From the NCBI RefSeq assembly GCF_039534165.1, contig NZ_BAAAUX010000029.1, positions 1-64,000 of the forward strand: a DNA stretch of 64,000 bases, written 5' to 3'. The notes below the pieces were generated by a model. That model made no database searches. It was not told the DNA's origin and worked only from the letters and a program-made list of their open reading frames with translations. Origin of the DNA: Saccharopolyspora_D taberi. GTDB taxonomy: Bacteria; Actinomycetota; Actinomycetes; Mycobacteriales; Pseudonocardiaceae. Each line of letters begins with the position of its first letter. The stretch's first letter is position 1. A program made the position numbers and the translations under genes. This document shows, in pieces, positions 15,535-23,140 of this stretch.

Positions 15535-15984
15535 ATGTCCGCCGGAACTCTCGACCCACGCGGGGTCCGCTTCACCGCGGCGCTGACGAGCGCCATCCTC
15601 GCCCTCGGACTGGTCACCGCGAGCTGGCGGGTGCTGGCCGCCCAGACCCTGCTGTTCGCGTTGTGCGCGTTCATCGGGATGCAGCTGAACCCGTGGGGTT
15701 ACGTGTACCGGCGGGCCGTCCAACCACGGCTGGACCCGGTTCCGGCCGAGGAGCGCGAGGACCCGGCTCCGGTGCGCTTCTCGCAGGGCGTCGGGTTCGT
15801 GTTCGCGTTGGTCGCGACCGTCGGCTACGCGTCGGGCCTGACAACGCTCGGTCTCGTGGCCAACGCCTTCGCTCTGGTGGCAGCACTGCTCAACGCGGTG
15901 TTCGGGTACTGCCTCGGCTGCCAGCTGTACCTGGTGATCCGCCGGGTGGCGCCGGCCGGATGGTCCACATCAGACACTCGATAA
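15535..15984 (+). CDS. DUF4395 membrane protein
   Basis: A 149-residue protein with about four membrane helices in two pairs (residues 10-50 and 88-135) separated by a charged Pro/Glu loop. A late FGYCLGCQLY motif gives a Cys-x2-Cys in or near the membrane, the hallmark of DUF4395. These genes habitually precede rhodanese genes in actinobacteria, as here (31 bp to sseA). A role in moving or binding reduced sulfur at the membrane is plausible but not shown. ATG 15535 follows an AAAGGG ribosome site. Expression is probably controlled by the upstream leader peptide. Confidence 0.82.
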   Translation: MSAGTLDPRGVRFTAALTSAILALGLVTASWRVLAAQTLLFALCAFIGMQLNPWGYVYRRAVQPRLDPVPAEEREDPAPVRFSQGVGFVFALVATVGYASGLTTLGLVANAFALVAALLNAVFGYCLGCQLYLVIRRVAPAGWSTSDTR

Positions 15985-16015
15985 CCGACTGTACGAAGGA
16001 AGAAGGAGTCGCTCG

Positions 16016-16861
16016 ATGAGCCGTGAAGAGGTCCTGGTCTCCACCGATTGGGCCGAGCAGAACCTGAACACCGCGGGTGTCGTGTTCGCGGAGGTGGACG
16101 AGGACACGACCGCCTACGACGGCGGCCACATCCCGGGCGCCATCAAGCTGGACTGGAAGAACGAACTGCAGGACCACGTCCGCCGCGACTTCGTCAACCG
16201 TGAGGGCTTCGAGAAGCTGCTGTCCGCCAAGGGGATCAGCAACGACGACACGGTGATCCTCTACGGCGGCAACAACAACTGGTTCGCCGCCTACGCCTAC
16301 TGGTACTTCAAGCTGTACGGCCACTCCGACGTCAAGCTGCTCGACGGCGGGCGCAAGAAGTGGGAGCTCGACGGCCGGGAGCTGACCAAGGACGAGCCGA
16401 ACAAGGCCGCCACCGCGTACCAGGCGCAGGAGCCGGACACCTCGATCCGCGCGTTCCGCGACGAGGTCGTCGACGCGATCGGCAACAAGAACCTGGTCGA
16501 CGTCCGCTCGCCCGACGAGTTCGCGGGCAAGCTGCTCGCCCCGGCCCACCTGCCGCAGGAGTCCGCGCAGCGCGCGGGCCACATCCCGTCGGCGATCAAC
16601 GTGCCGTGGAGCAAGGCCGCGAACGAGGACGGCACCTTCAAGTCCGACGACGACCTGCGCCAGGTCTACGGCGAGGCCGGTCTGGACAGCGGCAAGGACA
16701 CCATCGCCTACTGCCGGATCGGGGAGCGCTCGTCGCACACCTGGTTCGTGCTGCGCGAACTGCTCGGCCACACCAACGTCAAGAACTACGACGGTTCGTG
16801 GACCGAGTACGGCTCGCTGGTCGGCGTGCCGATCGAGAACCCCCAGGAACAGGGAGCGTGA
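16016..16861 (+). CDS. sseA: Thiosulfate sulfurtransferase (two-domain rhodanese)
   Basis: A 281-residue tandem-rhodanese enzyme that transfers sulfane sulfur from thiosulfate to a thiophilic acceptor. The inactive N-terminal domain has YDGGHIPGAIKLDWKNELQD. The C-terminal catalytic domain carries the persulfide Cys in AYCRIGERSSHTW (about residue 233), the CysA2/CysA3 type active loop. Length is typical. The ribosome site GAAGGAG is good. sseC (DUF1416) follows after 2 nt, a fixed pair in actinobacteria. The gene sits downstream of the cysteine-type leader peptide, so cysteine limitation probably raises its expression. Confidence 0.93.
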   Translation: MSREEVLVSTDWAEQNLNTAGVVFAEVDEDTTAYDGGHIPGAIKLDWKNELQDHVRRDFVNREGFEKLLSAKGISNDDTVILYGGNNNWFAAYAYWYFKLYGHSDVKLLDGGRKKWELDGRELTKDEPNKAATAYQAQEPDTSIRAFRDEVVDAIGNKNLVDVRSPDEFAGKLLAPAHLPQESAQRAGHIPSAINVPWSKAANEDGTFKSDDDLRQVYGEAGLDSGKDTIAYCRIGERSSHTWFVLRELLGHTNVKNYDGSWTEYGSLVGVPIENPQEQGA

Positions 16862-16863
16862 AC

Positions 16864-17169
16864 ATGAGCGCGAACGGATGCGGAGCGCCGGAGCAGGGCG
16901 CGACGGCGGTCGCCGAGGACACCGACCAGATCGTGGTGACGGGCAAGGTCCGCGCCGGTGAGCAGCCGGTGGGCGGCGCGTTCGTGCGGCTGCTCGACGG
17001 TTCCGGCGAGTTCACCGCCGAGGTCGTCTCCTCCCCGGAGGGCGACTTCCGGTTCTACGCCGCGCCGGGCACCTGGACCGTCCGCGCGCTGCACCGCGAC
17101 GGCAAGGGCCAGGCCGAGGTCTCGGCCGCCGGCCCCGGTGTCCACGCCGTGGACGTGGCCGTGGCCTGA
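16864..17169 (+). CDS. sseC: DUF1416 protein SseC
   Basis: A 101-residue soluble protein with a predicted Ig-like/transthyretin-type beta sandwich (VVTGKVRAGEQPVGGAFVRL, GDFRFYAAPGTWTVRALHRD). It has an early Cys (NGCGAPEQG) that could carry sulfur. It starts 2 nt after the sseA stop and is always paired with rhodanese genes in this lineage (Rv0814c and Rv3118 in M. tuberculosis). The exact role is unknown; a sulfur-transfer partner of SseA is inferred from the pairing. A strong bidirectional terminator follows. Confidence 0.88.
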   Translation: MSANGCGAPEQGATAVAEDTDQIVVTGKVRAGEQPVGGAFVRLLDGSGEFTAEVVSSPEGDFRFYAAPGTWTVRALHRDGKGQAEVSAAGPGVHAVDVAVA

Positions 17170-17183
17170 CCGGCCGGACGCGA

Positions 17184-17222
17184 AAACGCCGGTGCCGCTC
17201 ACCGCGAGCGGCACCGGCGTTT
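17184..17222. terminator. Bidirectional terminator between sseC and methyltransferase
   Basis: AACGCCGGTGCCGCTC (17185-17200) and GAGCGGCACCGGCGTT (17206-17221) make a perfect 16-bp stem with a 5-nt loop, extended by one A-T pair. It separates two convergent genes. Confidence 0.8.
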
Positions 17223-17228
17223 CGCCGT

Positions 17229-17975
17229 TCAGGCGCGCTTCGAGCGCAGCAGCGCGAAGGCGCGCTCGTCGCGGTCCTGGCTGGCCGGGTCGGAGCCCTC
17301 GGTGCAGCCGACCGTGGTGAAGTCCAGAACGTCCCAGCCGGTGCGGGCGAACAGCCGCCGGAGCCCGGTCTCGGAGAAGATCCAGAAGTTGGTGGCGTCG
17401 TTGTTGGCCTCGGCCGGGTCCAGCAGGTAGGCGACCGGCTGCCCCTGAAGCCGGGTCTCGTGGTCCGGCGCGAGCTGCGCGATCCGGGTCGAGACGAAGC
17501 ACAGGTCGGCGCGCGCCGACAGCGCCTCCAGCACGAAGAACGGGTTCTTCAGGTGGTAGAGCAGCCCGAGGAAGAACACCGCGTGGTAGTGCTCGGCGGG
17601 CAGGCTGAACTGCGCGTCCAGGTCGATCTCGTGCACCTGGGTGGACGACCCCAGCTCCTCGACCAGCCGCCGCGCGCCGCGCAGACCGTTGAAGTTCGTG
17701 GGCGCGTTGTCGATCAGGTCGACCTGGCAGCCCAGCTCGGACTCGAGGAAGAAGCCGAAGTCGCCGTCGGCGGCACCGATGTCGGCGATCCGGCCCCCGG
17801 CGATGGAGTCGAACACCGACCGCCGCGGCCCGGACAGCAGCGCGTCCAGGTGCAGGACGTTGGCCATCGTGTCGTACGGGTACCAGCCGAAGTCGGCGGG
17901 CGCGATCTTGTCCTTGCGGGCCAGCAGGTCCTCGCGGAAGGCCAACGCCCGTTCGCGCAACGTGTCGAAGTCCAT
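17229..17975 (-). CDS. Class I SAM-dependent methyltransferase
   Basis: A 248-residue methyltransferase. Motif I is VFDSIAGGRIADIGAADGDF (about residues 53-72), followed by an acidic residue at the end of strand 2 (CQVDLIDNAPTNF). The phrase YHAVFFLGLLYHLKNPFFVL resembles DUF1698/tRNA wobble-uridine-type and related small-molecule methyltransferases. The ATG at 17975 opens MDFDTLRERALAFRED. It stands alone, convergent to sseC. The substrate cannot be predicted. Confidence 0.8.
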   Translation of the reverse strand: MDFDTLRERALAFREDLLARKDKIAPADFGWYPYDTMANVLHLDALLSGPRRSVFDSIAGGRIADIGAADGDFGFFLESELGCQVDLIDNAPTNFNGLRGARRLVEELGSSTQVHEIDLDAQFSLPAEHYHAVFFLGLLYHLKNPFFVLEALSARADLCFVSTRIAQLAPDHETRLQGQPVAYLLDPAEANNDATNFWIFSETGLRRLFARTGWDVLDFTTVGCTEGSDPASQDRDERAFALLRSKRA

Positions 17976-18062
17976 CAGTTCCAGTCCTGGAGTCGCCGGG
18001 GTCTAGCTCTGCACCGCCCAGATCATGCCCGACGCCACACTCCACGGGGGCCACCTGGTGGT

Positions 18063-18068
18063 TATCCT
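18063..18068 (+). promoter_or_regulatory. -10-like box before the 36-codon membrane peptide gene
   Basis: TATCCT ends 6 nt before the GTG at 18075, a leaderless arrangement that supports translation of the small gene. Confidence 0.45.
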
Positions 18069-18074
18069 CTGCAC

Positions 18075-18185
18075 GTGGACCTTGTTGAATTCCTGCACTA
18101 CAGCATGATCACCCTGCTCGGCATCGCCACCATCATGGTGATCTGGTTCGCCGGTTACGTGGTGTACCGCCTCTACAACGACTGA
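18075..18185 (+). CDS. 36-residue single-pass membrane peptide
   Basis: The frame from GTG 18075 encodes a short amphipathic start (VDLVEFLHYS), one membrane helix (MITLLGIATIMVIWFAGYVV, residues 11-30) and a charged end (YRLYND). A TATCCT box 6 nt before the start codon suggests leaderless expression. The composition is clearly membrane-protein-like. The stop is 27 nt before the nitrobindin start. I do not recognise a family; its place between the methyltransferase and nitrobindin genes may be conserved in relatives. No function is assigned. Confidence 0.55.
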   Translation: MDLVEFLHYSMITLLGIATIMVIWFAGYVVYRLYND

Positions 18186-18199
18186 CGCGTTTCACCAGG

Positions 18200-18205
18200 T
18201 AATCT
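18200..18205 (+). promoter_or_regulatory. -10-like box of a leaderless nitrobindin promoter
   Basis: TAATCT ends 7 nt before the ATG at 18213, with no Shine-Dalgarno. This is the best -10 match among the leaderless candidates in the window. Confidence 0.55.
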
Positions 18206-18212
18206 GCTGTCG

Positions 18213-18848
18213 ATGACTGCGAACCAGCCGGAGCGCGGTTCGGGTGACGCGGCCGTGCAGGCCGCTGCCGAGCGCGCCGAACAGACCCGGGACCGCAACG
18301 TTCCCGAATTCGACGACCTGCCGGGGCCCGGCGACACCGCCAACCTGCGACTCGGCGCCGAGCTGAACGACGCCTGCCTGTCGCTGCTGCCGCTGGTCGG
18401 CGTCTGGCGCGGGGACGGGGAGGCCAGGCACCCGTCGCTGGACGAGCCGTACTGGTTCCGCCAGCAGGTGACCTTCGCCCACGACGGCGGGCCGTTCCTG
18501 TACTACGAGAGCCGCGCCTGGCGGCTCGACGGCGAGGGCGGCGAGGTCGTCGGCCCGGCGTTCCGCGAGGTCGGCTGGTGGCGCCCGCAGCCGGACGACA
18601 CCATCGAGGTCCTGCTGGTGCACTCCAGCGGCGTCTCGGAGATGTTCTTCGGCAAGCCGCGCAACCAGACCACCTGGGAGTTCGCGACCGACGCGGTGAT
18701 CCGCACCCCCAGCGCCGAGGACGCGACCGCGGCGAGCCGGCTGTACGGCGTGGTCGACGGCGCGCTCGCCTACGTCGAGGAGCGGGCGACCTCCCAGCAC
18801 GAGCTCCAGCCGCGCCTGTCGGCCCGGCTCGAACGCGTAGTGGGCTGA
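18213..18848 (+). CDS. Nitrobindin / FABP-like heme-binding protein (Rv0813c type)
   Basis: A 211-residue protein with a 10-stranded lipocalin-like barrel of the nitrobindin (THAP4-like, DUF1794) family. Characterised homologues bind ferric heme and isomerise peroxynitrite to nitrate. The family motif GxWxGxG appears as LVGVWRGDGEARHPSLDEPY (about residues 61-80). The late SRLYGVVDGALAYVEE and the C-terminal LxPRLSARLERV also fit. The N-terminal 40 residues are polar and extended compared with short members. TAATCT 7 nt upstream marks a probable leaderless promoter. It lies in the same place as Rv0813c in M. tuberculosis. Confidence 0.88.
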   Translation: MTANQPERGSGDAAVQAAAERAEQTRDRNVPEFDDLPGPGDTANLRLGAELNDACLSLLPLVGVWRGDGEARHPSLDEPYWFRQQVTFAHDGGPFLYYESRAWRLDGEGGEVVGPAFREVGWWRPQPDDTIEVLLVHSSGVSEMFFGKPRNQTTWEFATDAVIRTPSAEDATAASRLYGVVDGALAYVEERATSQHELQPRLSARLERVVG

Positions 18849-18867
18849 CCCAACCCGCCACCGTCCT

Positions 18868-18891
18868 CAAGCGGCGCCAGCCGCTTAGCCC
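18868..18891 (+). repeat. Dispersed palindromic repeat, copy after nitrobindin
   Basis: CAAGCGGCGCCAGCCGCTTA plus GCCC, with AAGCGGC and GCCGCTT arms around GCCA. It is followed by CCCGCACCGCCACGCC (18895-18910), part of the second repeat module. It lies between the convergent nitrobindin and pabC genes. Confidence 0.7.
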
Positions 18892-18932
18892 AAGCCCGCA
18901 CCGCCACGCCGAACGAGCCGAACAAAACAACA

Positions 18933-19781
18933 TCAGTAGTTCGACTCGTACAAGCCGGTGATCTCGTCGTGCAGCTCGTCGTTCACCTTGATCCCGGTGC
19001 CGTCGACCGTGTGGATCCGGGTGATCTTCCGGACGCTGGACGCCAGCCAGACGCCGTCGGAGTTCAGCAGCTCCTCCGCCGGGAAGTTCTCCACCCGGGT
19101 CTCCCAGCCCGCCTTCTCCGCCGCGCGGAACAGCGCGCCCTGGGTGGTGCCGGGCAGGATGCCGGTGTTCGGCGGGGTGGTGATCAGCGTGCGGCCCTTG
19201 GCCAGCACCACGTTGGAAGTCGGCCCTTCCAGCGCGGTGCCGTCCGTGGCGACGAAGACGACCTCGTCCGCGCCCCGGGACCGGGCCTCCCGCAGCGCGG
19301 CCATGTTCACCGCGTACGACAGCGTCTTGGCCGACAGCAGCAGCCAGGGCGCGCGCTCCATCAGGTCCGGCGCGTAACCGCGTTCCAGCGTCACCACCGC
19401 GACGCCGTCGCGGCGCTTGCGGATGGTCTCCGGGCCGACCTGCATGCCCATCGCGAAGCCGGTCGGGGTGCCGTCGCCGTCGTCGATGCCGCGCGAGCAG
19501 ACCAGCTTGAGCGCCAGCTCCGGGTCGGTGTCCCACGGCCAGTTGTCGATGACCGCGCGCGCCGCCCGCTCCCACGCCCCGCGCTCGGGCAGCGTCATCT
19601 CCATCATCCGCGCGGACCGCTCCAGGCGGTCCAGGTGCGGCCCGAGCTCACGCGGTTCGCGGTCGACGACGAGGATGGTTTCGAAGATGCCGTCCCCGCG
19701 CACGACGCTCAGGTCGTCGGCGCGCAGCAGCGGCGCCTCCGGGTCGACGATGGTCCCGTCCAGAAGTGCCAGTACGCGCAT
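18933..19781 (-). CDS. pabC: Aminodeoxychorismate lyase (class IV PLP aminotransferase fold)
   Basis: A 282-residue fold-type IV PLP enzyme. It probably converts 4-amino-4-deoxychorismate to p-aminobenzoate and pyruvate for folate. The PLP lysine is in LLSAKTLSYAVNMAALREAR (about residue 150). GTALEGPTSNVVLAKG and PPNTGILPGTTQGALF are the typical phosphate-binding loops. The ATG at 19781 has TAGTCT 6 nt upstream (19788-19793 on this strand), so it is probably leaderless. Branched-chain or D-amino-acid aminotransferases share this fold, but length and synteny with Rv0812 support the lyase. Confidence 0.85.
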   Translation of the reverse strand: MRVLALLDGTIVDPEAPLLRADDLSVVRGDGIFETILVVDREPRELGPHLDRLERSARMMEMTLPERGAWERAARAVIDNWPWDTDPELALKLVCSRGIDDGDGTPTGFAMGMQVGPETIRKRRDGVAVVTLERGYAPDLMERAPWLLLSAKTLSYAVNMAALREARSRGADEVVFVATDGTALEGPTSNVVLAKGRTLITTPPNTGILPGTTQGALFRAAEKAGWETRVENFPAEELLNSDGVWLASSVRKITRIHTVDGTGIKVNDELHDEITGLYESNY

Positions 19782-19871
19782 GCCCGCAGACTAGACCCGG
19801 TTCCGCACCGGTTCGCGCCGCGGTGGTGCGAGCGCCGCAACTCCGGCGTGTTCGCGGAGTTACGATCGGCG

Positions 19872-20336
19872 GTGACCACGTCCGCACCGACCCGGGAGCA
19901 GGCTGTGAGGAACCAGGGATCGCTGCGCAGCACCCTGCACCAGCGCGGGATGCGGATGACCCCGCAGCGCCAGCTGGTCCTGGACGCGGTGCGCGAGCTG
20001 GGGCACGCAACCCCCGAGCAGGTGTGCAAGCGGGTCCAGGGCACCGCGGCGACGGTCAACATCACGACCGTCTACCGCTCGCTGGACCTGCTCGAACAGC
20101 TCGGCCTGGTCCGGCACACCCACCTCGGGCACGGCGCGCCGACGTACTCGGCCGACGAGCACGAGCACGTGCACCTGGTCTGCCACCACTGCGGCGCGAT
20201 CGACGAGGTGCCCTGCGAACTGCTCGACGGCCTCGCCGACCTGCTCGCCGAGCAGCGCGGGTTCGCCCTCGACGCCAGCCACCTCGGGCTGTCCGGCACC
20301 TGCCGGAACTGCCGCGAGAACCCGACCGCCGTGTGA
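19872..20336 (+). CDS. Fur-family metal-responsive regulator
   Basis: A 154-residue Fur-superfamily repressor. The winged helix is at about residues 20-95 (RGMRMTPQRQLVLDAVRELG, NITTVYRSLDLLEQLGLV). The metal-binding half has HTHLGHGAPTYSADEHEHVH, then CHHCG and CRNC, a likely structural zinc site. The His-rich HTHLGHG segment resembles the nickel-responsive Nur branch, but Fur or Zur cannot be excluded. GTG 19872 is chosen because it gives an MTTSA-like start; GTG 19905 with GGGAG upstream is an equally good alternative that shortens the protein by 11 residues. ygfZ follows after 127 bp. Confidence 0.88.
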   Translation: MTTSAPTREQAVRNQGSLRSTLHQRGMRMTPQRQLVLDAVRELGHATPEQVCKRVQGTAATVNITTVYRSLDLLEQLGLVRHTHLGHGAPTYSADEHEHVHLVCHHCGAIDEVPCELLDGLADLLAEQRGFALDASHLGLSGTCRNCRENPTAV

Positions 20337-20463
20337 CCGGCCGACGCATCGCGGCCGACCGCGCTCGGGCGTTTTGCGGGACACTGGAGGACTGACGGGC
20401 CACGCGTCCCGGTCCGTCGAGGCGGATCGGGTGCGGGTGCCCGCACGACACCGAGGAGCTCGG

Positions 20464-21606
20464 ATGAGATCACCCCTGCTGGACCTGCCCGGCGCCGTCG
20501 CGCCGCCGGACGACTCGGCCGACGCCGGGGTGCCCTGGCACTTCGGCGACCCGTTCGCCGAGCAGCGGTCGGCGGCCCGCGCCGCGGTCGTCGTCGACCG
20601 GTCGCACCGGCAGGTCATCGCGGTCCCCGGCGAGGAGCGGCTGAGCTGGCTGCACCTGATGCTCTCGCAGCACATGACCGACCTCGCCGAAGGTCAGGGC
20701 ACCGAGGCGCTGGTGCTCGACAGCCAGGGTCGGGTCGACTGCCACATGGGCGTCGCCCACCTCGACGGCGTCGTCTACCTGGACACCGAGCCCGGCGCGC
20801 AGGCGTCCAGCGCGCTGCCGTCGATGGGCGTCGACGGCAAGCAGCCGCTGCTGGAGTACCTGGACGCGATGCGGTTCTGGTCGAAGGTGGAAACCCGCGA
20901 CGTCACCGACGAGTTCGCGGTGCTGACGGTGATCGGCCCGGACGCGCGCGAGCTGCTGGGCCGGTTCGCGACCGTGCCGGAGCAGGCGAACGCCGTGGCC
21001 GGGCTGCCCGGCGGCGGTTTCGTCCGCACCGCGCCGCTGCGCGGGCTGTTCGCAGCCGACCTCGTGGTGCCGCGCGGCGAGCTCGTCGACTGGTGGACGA
21101 AGCTGACCGACGCCGGTGTCCGGCCCGCCGGGTCGATGGCGTACGAGGCGCTGCGCGTGGAGGCGCTGCGCCCGCGCGTAGGGTTCGACACCGACGAGCG
21201 CGCGCTGCCGCACGAACTCGGCTGGGTGCACGTCGCCGCGCACGTGGCCAAGGGCTGCTATCGCGGGCAGGAAACCGTCGCCAAGATCCACAACGTGGGC
21301 AAGCCGCCGCGCCGGATGGTGCTGCTGCACCTGGACGGTTCGGTCGAGATCCGGCCGGAGACCGGGGATCCCGTGTGGCACGGCGAGCGCAAGATCGGCC
21401 GGGTGGGCAGCGTCGTCCTGCACCACGAGCTCGGCCCGATCGCGCTTGCGCTGCTCAAGCGGACCGCCCCGGTTGACTCCGAGCTGGTCGCCGGTGATCC
21501 GGAGCAGGACCGGGCCGTGGCCGCCGCCGTCGATCCCGACTCGGTTCCGCCCGACACCGGCGAGCCGCCGGGGCGGATCGCCGCGCAGGCCATCAAGGGG
21601 CGTTGA
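20464..21606 (+). CDS. ygfZ: Folate-binding YgfZ/GcvT-like Fe-S maintenance protein
   Basis: A 380-residue member of the YgfZ/IBA57 family, which uses folate to support assembly or repair of certain Fe-S enzymes. The diagnostic motif KGCYRGQE is present (VAKGCYRGQETVAKIHN, about residue 267). A GcvT-like N-terminal domain includes VVVDRSHRQVIAVPGEERLS and VIGPDARELLG. The ATG 20464 follows GAGGAG. A fur-type gene upstream is a common neighbour in actinobacteria and fits a metal-homeostasis theme. Length is slightly above the E. coli protein because of a Pro-rich tail. Confidence 0.9.
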   Translation: MRSPLLDLPGAVAPPDDSADAGVPWHFGDPFAEQRSAARAAVVVDRSHRQVIAVPGEERLSWLHLMLSQHMTDLAEGQGTEALVLDSQGRVDCHMGVAHLDGVVYLDTEPGAQASSALPSMGVDGKQPLLEYLDAMRFWSKVETRDVTDEFAVLTVIGPDARELLGRFATVPEQANAVAGLPGGGFVRTAPLRGLFAADLVVPRGELVDWWTKLTDAGVRPAGSMAYEALRVEALRPRVGFDTDERALPHELGWVHVAAHVAKGCYRGQETVAKIHNVGKPPRRMVLLHLDGSVEIRPETGDPVWHGERKIGRVGSVVLHHELGPIALALLKRTAPVDSELVAGDPEQDRAVAAAVDPDSVPPDTGEPPGRIAAQAIKGR

Positions 21607-21713
21607 CCACCAGGGGCTGCTGAGCATCGGAGAGTTCTGAGTCCCGCGCGGATCGCCGCACGCGGAGCGACGATGCGCGCACGCGGCGCAGCGGCTGTGC
21701 CAGTATCGAGGTC

Positions 21714-22430
21714 ATGACAGCCTTGCCTCACGGCACAGTCCTGGCCGTCGCGCCCACTGGCACCCGCAGCGACGACGAGGTGCCGGGGTTGCCGGTGGCC
21801 CCGGACGAGATCGCCCGGGCGGTGGCCGACTGCGAGCGCGTCGGCGCGTCGGTCGTCGACCTCGAACCTCGCCGGGGCACGGTGCTGGCCGACGTGGTGG
21901 CCGCGGTGCGCGCCCGTTCGGCCGTGCTGATCCGGATCACCGCGCACGCCCGGGCCGAGACGCTGCCCGAGCTGCTGGACTGCGGAGCCGACGTGATCGC
22001 GTGCCCGCTGGACGCCCCCGAGGAGTTCGCCGACGACCTACGCGATCGCGCCCGGGAACAGGGCGTCGCCGTGCACTACGAGGCCAGGACCCTCGATGAG
22101 CTGCGAAAACTCCCCGCGGACGCCACGCACGTCGTCCTGGTGTTTGACGAGCGGGGTATGCCTGGGGACGTGCAAACCTTCTCAGCCGCGCTCGACCTGC
22201 TGCCCACGAGCGCGTCGTTCACCGCCAGCGGGGTCGGACCGGCGAACCTGCCGGTGATGCTGACCGCGCTGGCGGCGGGCGGTCATCTGCGGGTCGGGCT
22301 GGCCGACTCGCCCCTGTACTCCGACGACGTCCCGGCCCGGGACAACGCGCAGCTGGTCGCGCGCGCCGCCGGGCTGGCCAAGATCGCCCAACGGCCTCCA
22401 CTGGCCCGCGCCGCGGAGGTGCTGACGTGA
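21714..22430 (+). CDS. Short BKACE/DUF849-type protein with altered metal site
   Basis: A 238-residue TIM-barrel protein of the beta-keto acid cleavage enzyme family (3-keto-5-aminohexanoate cleavage type). It retains the order of family segments (GLPVAPDEIARAVADCERVG, VLIRITAHARAETLPELLDC, ASFTASGVGPANLPVMLTAL, VGLADSPLYSDDVPARDNAQ). At the place of the usual zinc-binding His-x-His after the first GA-x-x-V strand it reads GASVVDLEPRRG, so both His are replaced. The protein is also 30-70 residues shorter than typical members. It may have lost cleavage activity or use another chemistry. It precedes rsiG by 67 bp on the same strand. Confidence 0.75.
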   Translation: MTALPHGTVLAVAPTGTRSDDEVPGLPVAPDEIARAVADCERVGASVVDLEPRRGTVLADVVAAVRARSAVLIRITAHARAETLPELLDCGADVIACPLDAPEEFADDLRDRAREQGVAVHYEARTLDELRKLPADATHVVLVFDERGMPGDVQTFSAALDLLPTSASFTASGVGPANLPVMLTALAAGGHLRVGLADSPLYSDDVPARDNAQLVARAAGLAKIAQRPPLARAAEVLT

Positions 22431-22497
22431 CACCAGTGCCGAAACAACGTCCGCCCAAGTGCTGGCGGGCACGCACGAGTTACCGGAGGATGGACAC

Positions 22498-23058
22498 GTG
22501 ATCGAAGTCCGCCCGGGTGGACGGCGCCGCATCGACAGGGTCCTGTCCCCGGACTACACCAGTGGCATCGAAGGCCGCGACCTCGGCGCGGTGCGCGAGC
22601 TGCGGGACGAGGCCGCGCAGGAGGAGACCGACCTGTCGTACCTGCGCAGGCTGCTGCACGTGCGGATCGACATCGTGCGCGCCGAGCAGCGCAGGCGCTG
22701 CGAGGACGGTTCGGCGTCGGTGGTCGAGCAGCTGGTCAGCATCCTGTCGGACAACGCGGTCGGCCCGGCCACCGGATCCGGCCGGTACCAGACGATCGAG
22801 CCCTCCCGCGCCGAGGCGCACCGCAGGCAGGTCGAGGCGCTGGTCTCCGATGTGGACCTGTCCGACGTGATGTCGCTTTCGGACGCCAAGCTCGACGCCG
22901 CGCTGCGCGCCTACACCTCGGAGGAGGACTCGGTGTCGCAGCGGCGGCGCGAGGTGCAGGCCGTGGTCGACCGGCTCAACTCCGAGATCGCGCGCCGCTA
23001 CCGGGAAGGCGCGGCGTCGGTGGACGACCTGCTCGCCCAGGAACGGGACTCCACCTGA
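22498..23058 (+). CDS. rsiG: RsiG-like c-di-GMP-binding anti-sigma factor
   Basis: In Streptomyces, RsiG bound to c-di-GMP holds the sporulation sigma factor WhiG inactive. Each of its two long helices carries the motif E-x3-S-x2-R-x3-Q-x3-D. This 186-residue protein shows the motif twice with identical spacing. The first is E43, S47, R50, H54, D58 (with His for Gln). The second is E143, S147, R150, Q154, D158 (all five matching). The rest is helical and highly charged. GTG 22498 is chosen because GGAGGA lies 7 nt upstream. The same window encodes a GGDEF-EAL protein at 43628-45793. No whiG gene is present here. Confidence 0.85.
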   Translation: MIEVRPGGRRRIDRVLSPDYTSGIEGRDLGAVRELRDEAAQEETDLSYLRRLLHVRIDIVRAEQRRRCEDGSASVVEQLVSILSDNAVGPATGSGRYQTIEPSRAEAHRRQVEALVSDVDLSDVMSLSDAKLDAALRAYTSEEDSVSQRRREVQAVVDRLNSEIARRYREGAASVDDLLAQERDST

Positions 23059-23088
23059 GGAGTCCACTGAGGACCATTCCACTGCCAG

Positions 23089-23117
23089 GGGCCCGCGCGG
23101 ATGATCCGCGCGGGCCC
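23089..23117 (+). terminator. Hairpin terminator after rsiG
   Basis: GGGCCCGCGCGG (23089-23100) and CCGCGCGGGCCC (23106-23117) form a perfect 12-bp stem with a 5-nt loop, followed by TTCC. It lies 30 nt after the rsiG stop. Confidence 0.75.
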
Positions 23118-23140
23118 TTCCGCGTTCCCGGCCGTCGATC

